From the NCBI GenBank assembly GCA_016200365.1, contig JACQEW010000275.1, forward strand, positions 1 to 5,244: a DNA stretch of 5,244 bases. Direction: 5' to 3'. The notes under the pieces were generated by a model, which was given only the letters and a program-made list of their open reading frames with translations, searched no databases and had not been told where the DNA came from. The stretch's first letter is position 1. Each line of letters opens with the position of its first letter. Source of the DNA: Nitrospinota bacterium (GTDB lineage: Bacteria > Nitrospinota > Nitrospinia > UBA9942). A program made the translations under genes and the position numbers. Positions 1-4,870 of this stretch are shown piece after piece.

Positions 1-45
1 GGACCAGACTATCGCTACGGCTTTATCGGCTTCCGTTGTGTTCAG
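1..45 (+). repeat. 3' part of a DGR variable repeat (VR)
   Basis: These 45 bases align without gaps to 775-819. In the first 27 bases, mismatches occur at 1, 2, 10, 14, 16, 19, 20, 22, 23 and 26. Every one faces an adenine in the other copy, while all 11 non-adenine template bases are conserved. The last 18 bases form a conserved 3' block with three non-adenine differences (positions 30, 39 and 41), as expected when the VR-side initiation-of-mutagenic-homing sequence (IMH) differs slightly from the TR-side IMH*. The block ends right at the stop codon, the usual place for an IMH. The 5' part of the VR is cut off by the window edge. Confidence 0.75.
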
Positions 46-48
46 TAA
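1..48 (+). CDS. C-terminal end of FGE/SUMF1-fold protein, probable DGR target (partial)
   Basis: The frame is open from the first base and ends with TAA at 46-48, giving the last 15 residues GPDYRYGFIGFRCVQ. The ending (P-D-x-R-x-x-x-x-GFRCV) is the typical C-terminus of formylglycine-generating-enzyme-like (FGE-sulfatase/SUMF1) proteins, whose C-type-lectin-like fold is a common scaffold for DGR target proteins. The identification is strengthened by the Asn-rich copy at 715-819, which encodes the same ending preceded by the family signature RGGSW. The varied residues (G1, Y4, R5, Y6, G7, F8, I9) lie where DGR targets carry their variable ligand-binding surface. The body, start, any signal peptide and the function lie outside the window. 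Confidence 0.75.
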   Translation, partial: GPDYRYGFIGFRCVQ

Positions 49-100
49 AAAAGTTACTCTTTGCTCTTTTACACTTTTACCCTCTGCGAATTTTTTATAA

Positions 101-130
101 TGTAGCGCGGGGGTTTATCCCCCGACTACA
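101..130 (+). repeat. REP-type hairpin 1 with GTAG foot
   Basis: A GTAG tetranucleotide (102-105) is followed by a 6-bp perfect stem, CGGGGG (108-113) and CCCCCG (119-124), around a TTTAT loop. The foot TGTAG (101-105) can also pair with CTACA (126-130). A GTAG/GGAG foot plus a GC-rich imperfect palindrome is the layout of REP elements recognised by RAYT transposases, and a RAYT gene lies 100 bases downstream. Confidence 0.75.
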
Positions 131-131
131 A

Positions 132-155
132 CCGACAATAAATGTCGGCGCTACA
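132..155 (-). repeat. REP-type hairpin 2, inverted partner of hairpin 1
   Basis: Read on the minus strand, this is GTAGCG followed by a 6-bp stem CCGACA/TGTCGG around the same TTTAT loop as hairpin 1. The stem bases differ from hairpin 1, yet foot, spacing and loop are kept. With hairpin 1 it forms a head-to-head REP pair (BIME-like). TGTAGCG at 101-107 can alternatively pair with CGCTACA at 149-155, closing both hairpins into a three-way structure. A further GTAGCG at 166-171 followed by GTTGCCCC looks like a decayed extra copy. Confidence 0.7.
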
Positions 156-191
156 GATATATAATGTAGCGTTGCCCCACAATAATTAAAT

Positions 192-216
192 CGTAGAGCG
201 GGGGTTTATCCCCCGC
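192..216 (+). repeat. REP-type hairpin 3, abutting the RAYT start codon
   Basis: GTAG at 193-196 is followed by a 7-bp stem, GCGGGGG (198-204) and CCCCCGC (210-216), with a TTTAT loop. It is nearly identical to hairpin 1 and in the same orientation. It ends only five bases before the ATG at 222, occupying the place of a ribosome-binding site. Confidence 0.75.
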
Positions 217-221
217 AAAAC

Positions 222-700
222 ATGTATAAATTCCACAAAAAGATTCGGTTGGACAGAGATATATATGCCTCTGATGGAGTCATATCTTCAATAACTATCT
301 GCACAAATCGCCGTAATAATTGGAATGCTATCCCGCCCTTTAAAAACAGGGAATTGACCGCAGCCTGCATAGAACAGCTTAAAAATGATGCTGCGTCATA
401 CGAATTGCCTGTATTTGCATATTGTTTCATGCAAACCACCTGCACCTTGTAATATCTCCAGGAGTTAAGAAGGATATTGTTGAATTTGTGGGCGAATATA
501 AGGGAAGAACTACACGGACAGCATGGAAGTTTGGAATAAAGGGGAAGCTGTGGCAGGCAAGTTTCTATGACCATTTTCTGAGAAAGGAAGAAGATATTGA
601 AAAGGTAGTTATGTATGTTTTGAATAACCCTGTGAGAAAAGGGTTGGTTCCCGAATGGAGGGAGTATCACTATTCAGGGTCTCTGGTATTTGAATTATAA
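222..700 (+). pseudogene. REP-associated tyrosine transposase (RAYT, Y1/IS200-like fold), frameshifted
   Basis: This is a single-strand DNA transposase of the Y1 HUH superfamily; RAYTs act on REP hairpins such as those just upstream. Two overlapping frames together make one complete protein of about 159 residues, the usual RAYT length. Frame 222-452 gives the N-terminal strand region (SITICTNRR) up to PVFAYCFM. Frame 422-700 continues with NHLHLVISPG (HUH pair His-Leu-His at 437-445), LWQASFYDHFLR and MYVLNNPVRKGLV, where the Tyr codon at 614-616 is the likely nucleophile. The junction should read FMPNHLHL; restoring one C near 432 rejoins the frames exactly there, so one base is missing. No Shine-Dalgarno is seen before ATG 222, because REP hairpin 3 takes its place. 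Every other family motif is intact, so the break is either recent decay, a sequencing error or, less likely, programmed frameshifting. Confidence 0.85.
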
Positions 701-714
701 ATTGCCGACAGTAG

Positions 715-819
715 CGGGGTGGGTCGTGGAACAATAATACGAACAATGTCCGCCCATCCAATCGTAATAACAATAAACCAGACAATCACAACAACAATAA
801 CGGGTTCCGTTGCGCTCAG
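715..819 (+). repeat. DGR template repeat (TR), asparagine-codon-rich
   Basis: Read in the frame starting at 715, this non-genic stretch of 35 codons encodes RGGSW, then an Asn-rich run containing NVRPSNR and KPD, and ends with GFRCAQ. That is an FGE-like C-terminus in which 14 of 35 codons are AAC or AAT. It has no start codon and a TAG immediately upstream at 712-714, so it is not a gene end of its own. AAY codons in a TR are the family hallmark, because randomising their adenines reaches many amino acids but no stop codon. Bases 775-819 align with the VR at 1-45 with purely adenine-directed differences in the variable part. The 5' limit is uncertain: the RAYT/REP segment ends close to 714. 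A decayed second copy of the target gene is the main alternative; the substitution pattern argues against it. Confidence 0.72.
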
Positions 820-976
820 CACCCCCCCGATGATATTAATCATTGCCGGAATTCAGCAGTTTAAGGATTGCTGGAGTGTGCCTTTGGGGGATACATGGTA
901 TTCCATTCCTGTGCGGGGTTTCTCCCGGCCAAACATAAAAAAGGATTTTCATAGAGGAGTGGAAATACCTGTGATT
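820..976. other. Unassigned spacer downstream of the TR
   Basis: The TR frame runs on after GFRCAQ to a TAA at 862-864, and the frame beginning near 865 is open only to a TAG around 951. In many DGRs the reverse transcriptase gene starts here, but no RT motif is visible in any plus-strand frame before the convergent gene ends at 977. No convincing intrinsic terminator for either direction was found: a short GC hairpin near 914-928 lacks an adjacent T-run. Confidence 0.5.
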
Positions 977-3079
977 TTAACCCTCTCTCTTAAAAAACAT
1001 CTTCTTCCTTCTGTCAAAGTCTATGGAGACTACATGGCTCGTTTTAAGCTCGATTTCCTCTTTGAAGGTGTAATTGAATTCCCCTTCCTTTTCGGAATCT
1101 CTCATTTTAATTGATATGGTGCGGCTGCCCGGTTCAACAATAAATTTATTGTAATAGAATACCGCCCCATCTTTCCTAAGCCCTGTTGGTTTATAGGTTT
1201 CCGATAATATTTTAACATCATCAATGTATAATTCGAGGTATACCGGGAATCTCTCTCTCTTTCCGCAGTCTTTTTCTTCTCCCTTTTTCTTTGTCATGTG
1301 GATAAGCCCCATTCTCATTTTTTCCTGATATGCCCTTACCTCTTCGTCTGTGCAGTCATGTATTTTAGGGCTTGTGTGTTTAAAGCCTATTTTTAACATC
1401 GCCTTATCACTTTTAAAAAAGGGATAGGAAAGGCTTGAAAAAATCAGAACTAAAACTGCCGGCAGTAAAAGGGAAAGGAATGCCGGGATTGTTAAAGCAG
1501 GTTTAACTGGGGACGGTTTGATATGCCCCTCTCTAAGCTCGGTATTGAAAAGATTAACCTCTTCAACAAACTTTTCCGTCTCAGAGGCAGAGAGCCAGCA
1601 AGTCCTGACCTTAGAGATTTCGGATTTAGGGGCACCTATCCGGTGGATGGGTCGTCGGATTTCGGATTTTAAAGAGGGGTCCCTTTCACCGCTCAGTCTT
1701 GACTGCAGCCAGATATTCCCTTCACGATAATTGCAGTCTCCAATTTTACATCCGCATATAATAACACCCTCTGCACCTGAATCGAGGGAATATTCTATTA
1801 TCGAGGGATGGATTATACCGATACATGGGAGGCTAAGAATTTTGACATTTGGTATACCTTTAATAGTAGTACCTGAATCTAATAATCCATCCACTCTCAC
1901 ACTCTTTTCACAGACAAATCCTAAAATATTTGGTAACCCCCCCGTCCCCCCCTTTAATAAAGGGGGGGGAGAAGATGGTGATAAAAGCCGGGATATATTT
2001 TCCTTTATACCTTTGTCTGTCCACTGTCCCATATTAACTGCATTGAAGCTGCAAGAGCCGATACATATACCGCAGCTTACGCATCTCGATGGAACCACTT
2101 CTGCCACAGGCTTGTCTCCTTTTGATTTCATGTATACAGCCTCGTAGGGGCAATCCATGTAGCATAATGTGCAGCCTACACAATCCTCAGGGACGATTTC
2201 AGCCTTTTTCCGCGATGGTTTCGCTCCGTCAAGTTTTGTAATCCATGGGATGCTTATAAATAGTGCCGAAAAAGAGATGATAGTTATTAACGATGCCCAT
2301 GAAGGGATGGCAGCCATCAAGGGATAGAGAAACAGGAAAAACCAGTCTATTGGGACTGAGGGAATAATTTTATGTAAATCTGCCGCAGGTGCGCTCGATA
2401 CCGGTTTTAATACGGAGAGGATAAGCAGAACAAATACAATGGCAGCGGATACCCATCGGTATGGGTTGATTACAGGACGGGATATCCTGAAATAGTGAAT
2501 CCAGATGCCGAGAAACAATAAGACAGGTATAACGATGTGTAAAAATAGAATAACAAAAAAGAAGAGATTTGTAACGGTGCTGTTGTTCATAAAGGCGAGA
2601 GAGAGGGGCTCGCTTAATATAGGTATAAAATCAACAATCTCAGATGTTATTATGGCAATCGCCTGAGCCCTCTCATCCCATACCAGCCAGTACCCGATGA
2701 CACCCGAAAACCATGTAAAGAGAAGGATGGATACCCCTGAAACCCATGCTACCCATCGTCCATTCTTGTATCTGCCGAGGATAAATTCACGCAGGGTATG
2801 GAGGAGCATGGCGAGTATCAGCCCGTCGGCAGTATAGCGGTGGAGGCTTCTTATAATACCGCCGTAGAAGCGCTGCCCCTCTGTTATATACTGAACCGAT
2901 TTATACGCACCCTCAACACTTATCTCATAGAACAGAAAGAGGTAGAGTCCTGTGAAAAGCAATACCCACATTAAAAATAGGGCAATTGCCCCAAGGTAAT
3001 AGAATGGGTTATATTTAGGAGTGAATATCCTATTCCCCCATCCTTCTATAATCAGCAATAGTTTCTGAGCCTTATTCAT
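977..3079 (-). CDS. Cytochrome b / 2[4Fe-4S] ferredoxin / MvhD-like fusion protein with C-terminal membrane-anchored domain
   Basis: This 700-residue fusion probably passes electrons between membrane quinones and a cytoplasmic iron-sulfur partner. Residues 1-285 are a cytochrome b core with about six helices. Two His-X13-His pairs (H80/H94 and H181/H195) match the ligands of two b hemes, and PIDW at 243-246 stands where cytochrome b has PEWY. Residues 292-350 hold two CX2CX2CX3C motifs (C300/303/306/310 and C333/336/339/343), placed in the cytoplasm by the helix count. Residues 387-510 resemble MvhD/FlpD (hydrogenase iron-sulfur subunit): C390, C419, GC444KIGDC449 and the ending WLSASETEKFVEEVN. 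A single helix (about 529-552) then leads to a charged, strand-rich domain (556-700), probably extracytoplasmic, that I do not recognise. Two repeat-derived inserts lie at about 366-384 and 463-489. The start ATG follows a weak GGGGG motif four bases away; no better start is seen. It lies downstream of the oxidase-like gene, probably in one operon. Confidence 0.85.
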   Translation of the reverse strand: MNKAQKLLLIIEGWGNRIFTPKYNPFYYLGAIALFLMWVLLFTGLYLFLFYEISVEGAYKSVQYITEGQRFYGGIIRSLHRYTADGLILAMLLHTLREFILGRYKNGRWVAWVSGVSILLFTWFSGVIGYWLVWDERAQAIAIITSEIVDFIPILSEPLSLAFMNNSTVTNLFFFVILFLHIVIPVLLFLGIWIHYFRISRPVINPYRWVSAAIVFVLLILSVLKPVSSAPAADLHKIIPSVPIDWFFLFLYPLMAAIPSWASLITIISFSALFISIPWITKLDGAKPSRKKAEIVPEDCVGCTLCYMDCPYEAVYMKSKGDKPVAEVVPSRCVSCGICIGSCSFNAVNMGQWTDKGIKENISRLLSPSSPPPLLKGGTGGLPNILGFVCEKSVRVDGLLDSGTTIKGIPNVKILSLPCIGIIHPSIIEYSLDSGAEGVIICGCKIGDCNYREGNIWLQSRLSGERDPSLKSEIRRPIHRIGAPKSEISKVRTCWLSASETEKFVEEVNLFNTELREGHIKPSPVKPALTIPAFLSLLLPAVLVLIFSSLSYPFFKSDKAMLKIGFKHTSPKIHDCTDEEVRAYQEKMRMGLIHMTKKKGEEKDCGKRERFPVYLELYIDDVKILSETYKPTGLRKDGAVFYYNKFIVEPGSRTISIKMRDSEKEGEFNYTFKEEIELKTSHVVSIDFDRRKKMFFKREG
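1616..1669 (-). repeat. Pair of 12-bp direct repeats inside the MvhD-like domain
   Basis: The same 12 bases occur at 1616-1627 and 1658-1669. Each encodes Lys-Ser-Glu-Ile on the minus strand (residues 471-474 and 485-488), and the 42-base offset keeps the frame. The repeats themselves are internally repetitive (a GGATTT-type hexamer). They bracket a segment rich in Arg, Pro and His that does not look like the helix MvhD proteins carry between the GN(I/Y) segment and the final (W)xSASE motif. A dispersed non-coding repeat captured in frame is a reasonable reading. Confidence 0.55.
1937..1969. repeat. GC-rich palindromic repeat embedded in coding sequence
   Basis: Seven C (1946-1952) and seven G (1962-1968) flank a TTT/AAA inner stem, forming a 10-bp perfect stem with a 3-base loop. 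A further run of seven C precedes it (1937-1943). On the minus strand the element is read through as SPPPLLKGGTGG (about residues 369-380), a low-complexity peptide lying exactly between the ferredoxin and MvhD-like domains. From memory, similar C-run/TTTATTAAA/G-run palindromes are dispersed in intergenic DNA of many bacteria. Confidence 0.6.
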
Positions 3080-3100
3080 TTAACCCCCAGAAAAAAAATA

Positions 3101-3239
3101 ACCGCAGAGACGCAGAGACACAGAGAAAGAAAAAAAGATTAAAAAAGAGGCAAGATGCAAGAGGCAAGAAAAAAAATCTTGCTTCTGGCTTCTTACTTCT
3201 TGCTTCTTGTTTTTCTCTGTGTCTCTGAGTCTCTGCGGT
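3101..3239. repeat. Long inverted repeat filling the spacer between the two large genes
   Basis: Arms at 3101-3128 and 3212-3239 are reverse complements with one mismatch in 28 bases. Each contains reiterated CGCAGAGA/CACAGAGA units. The interior is also partly self-complementary: GGCAAGA-type purine runs at 3148-3169 face TCTTGCTTCT-type pyrimidine runs at 3177-3208. The whole spacer between the two minus-strand genes could therefore fold as one extended hairpin in a readthrough transcript. There is no transposase inside, so it resembles a non-autonomous dispersed repeat. Confidence 0.75.
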
Positions 3240-3243
3240 GAAA

Positions 3244-4707
3244 TCAAGTCTTTGTTCTTTTCAAAAGCGGGATTAATATATTCAGCACATAAGTAGCGCC
3301 GCCTGAAATAGCAATAAGCCCTCCGAAGCCCATTATAGCCATCCCTGCCATTTTTACAAAATCATCGAGATTCTGCGCCTCGCCGTAGGTCTTCCTCGGC
3401 ACACCGTGGGTCCCTGCCCAGAACATACCGAGTATGAACAGCATCTGCCCTATGCCGTAAAGATAGGGCTGTATTTTTGCCATCATGGAATCGGGAATTT
3501 TTCTGTTTAATAACGGCAGGATATGGTAAGACAGCCCCATGAATGACAGGGTAACGCCTCCGATAACTCCATGATAATGGGATGGAATCTTAACATCAAT
3601 ACCCTTAATTGCAAGAGATAAAATCCCCCCTGTCGAGAATACAATAATTGATAAAATCAGCGAAGAAAATCCCGGGTCGCCCCATGGTAATCTCTTCAAT
3701 ATCGCCACAGTGCTTTCATCGTCTTTAAAAATATTTGTGGCTAAAATGATAGAGATGGCAAAGGCGACTGCAAGGGGTCCTAAGCCGAACTGCATGAGGA
3801 GGGTGAACCATTCCCTTAAATCAACGCTCAATATATCAAACAAAAAATAAAAGAAAGGGGCGGGCAATGTAAATGCGAAAGAGATTAATGCAAAGAGCAT
3901 TGCAGGGCGGTCAGGCATCGGAGATTTATGCAAAGTAATCTGTGTTAGGAGTATCCATGCGCAAATCATGCCGAAGGTATTGGAAAACTGGAGTATATGT
4001 CCCCCTCCCCAGAAGAGTCTCTCAAAATACATATTGATATTGAGGGTAGACGGTAAAAAATTATAGGCGAGCACAAAGCAGGATATTGCAATCAGGACAG
4101 TTAGTCCTGCAAGTGTCAGTATAAAAGGAACAGGGGTCAAAAAATACTGTCCGCCGCTCCTTCCGGCATTTTTTATAATGGAGAGCAGCGTATTCAGTAT
4201 GGTCAAAAAAATACCCGATGCAAATAAAATTAATCCTGTATAAAAAACAGGGTGTGTAAGGACAGGTATATAGTTTGCCAGCAGAGGCTCACCCCATGCC
4301 TTTAAACCTGCGATAATCAGAAGAATGGTGCCTGATGCAGAGAGCATGAAGCCGAGCCATCCCAATGGAATACTGAATAACTCTCCCTTTAAACCTTTCC
4401 CTGCATGCCTGCCCTCGAACGGTTCTATCGGGGGGTTTAAACTGGGAAAGACAGCGATTGACACTATCCAGAGGACACCTTCAAATGCTAAAAACCATAT
4501 AACAACAGACAGAATGACATGGATGACAAGGGCGGTATACAAATAATTTTTTGCAGGCATGAGATCCTGAATAAAGGGTGTTCTCGACATTGCTAGCAGA
4601 AAGGCGAATATACCTGCAAAAATCAAAGTGGAGACAGCAAAGAATAACCACGAATAAACTAACTTTGAAGCACCTTTGCTTATTTTTTCAGGATTAAAAA
4701 ACTCCAT
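3244..4707 (-). CDS. Heme-copper oxidase subunit I homologue, apparently lacking two Cu(B) histidines
   Basis: This 487-residue protein has about 12 predicted membrane helices, the size and topology of oxidase/NorB-type catalytic subunits. H63 in helix 2 and the HYH pair H377/H379 in helix 10 match the heme ligands. H237 in WGGGH of helix 6 matches the first Cu(B) ligand. The loop after helix 11 reads HGVPRKTY, matching the GMPRR-type motif of the family. In helix 7, where the family has a His-His pair (GPHH in cbb3 enzymes), the sequence reads APFF (F285-F286). Two of three Cu(B) ligands therefore seem absent, and ordinary oxygen or NO reduction is doubtful. No subunit II, CcoO or cytochrome c gene is adjacent; the neighbour downstream is the cytochrome b/ferredoxin/MvhD fusion. 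The start ATG is preceded by a GGGAGG motif at an unusually long 12-13-base spacing. Helix assignments were made by eye. Confidence 0.8.
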   Translation of the reverse strand: MEFFNPEKISKGASKLVYSWLFFAVSTLIFAGIFAFLLAMSRTPFIQDLMPAKNYLYTALVIHVILSVVIWFLAFEGVLWIVSIAVFPSLNPPIEPFEGRHAGKGLKGELFSIPLGWLGFMLSASGTILLIIAGLKAWGEPLLANYIPVLTHPVFYTGLILFASGIFLTILNTLLSIIKNAGRSGGQYFLTPVPFILTLAGLTVLIAISCFVLAYNFLPSTLNINMYFERLFWGGGHILQFSNTFGMICAWILLTQITLHKSPMPDRPAMLFALISFAFTLPAPFFYFLFDILSVDLREWFTLLMQFGLGPLAVAFAISIILATNIFKDDESTVAILKRLPWGDPGFSSLILSIIVFSTGGILSLAIKGIDVKIPSHYHGVIGGVTLSFMGLSYHILPLLNRKIPDSMMAKIQPYLYGIGQMLFILGMFWAGTHGVPRKTYGEAQNLDDFVKMAGMAIMGFGGLIAISGGATYVLNILIPLLKRTKT

Positions 4708-4754
4708 TTAGAAAAGATTCCCTCCCCCTAACTCGAATAAATCAGAAAAGGTAT

Positions 4755-4790
4755 TAACACGAACTACACGAATGGACGAATCACACGAAT
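4755..4790. repeat. ACGAA-reiterated dispersed repeat
   Basis: Within 36 bases the unit ACGAA occurs four times, in the pattern CACGAAC-TACACGAAT-GGACGAAT-CACACGAAT. From memory, this kind of sequence is a frequent intergenic repeat in Nitrospirota and Desulfobacterota genomes. It lies just upstream of the oxidase-like gene and encodes nothing on either strand. Confidence 0.5.
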
Positions 4791-4797
4791 AAATAAA

Positions 4798-4862
4798 AGA
4801 TAGAGGATAGAAGGTAGAAGATAATAATAAGTCAGCATCTTTTTTCTATCTTCTATTCTCTG
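4798..4862. repeat. Imperfect purine/pyrimidine inverted repeat
   Basis: A purine-rich arm made of GATAGA/GATAGAAG units (4798-4822) faces a pyrimidine-rich arm (4837-4862) with interruptions, around a loop of about 14 bases. It directly follows the small basic-protein gene on the minus strand. The layout mirrors the interior of the spacer at 3148-3208: purine units, short loop, pyrimidine units. It has no terminal T-run that would make it a standard terminator. Confidence 0.45.
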
Positions 4863-4870
4863 TTCTCTTC

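Noticed and set aside
101..216. Possible CRISPR array
   Set aside because: There are only three units, in mixed orientation, with unequal spacing and palindromic cores; REP elements explain them better.
206..670. Minus-strand open frame of 154 codons opposite the RAYT
   Set aside because: It is the antisense of a region with clear RAYT motifs; its translation is Cys/Phe/Ser-rich with no family resemblance.
901..960. Possible intrinsic terminator between the TR and the cytochrome b fusion gene
   Set aside because: The only GC hairpin (around 914-928) has a four-pair stem and no adjacent T-run on either strand.
719..1114. Plus-strand open frame of 131 codons over the TR and the end of the cytochrome b gene
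   Set aside because: It reads the TR in the wrong frame (Thr/Ile-rich output of ACA/ATA codons) and then runs antisense through the 3' end of the convergent gene.
1518..2147. Two plus-strand open frames opposite the fusion gene
   Set aside because: Both are antisense shadows of a gene with conserved cysteine motifs, and they have no ribosome-binding signals.
4325..4546. Plus-strand open frame opposite the oxidase-like gene
   Set aside because: It is antisense to conserved membrane helices, and its translation resembles no protein.
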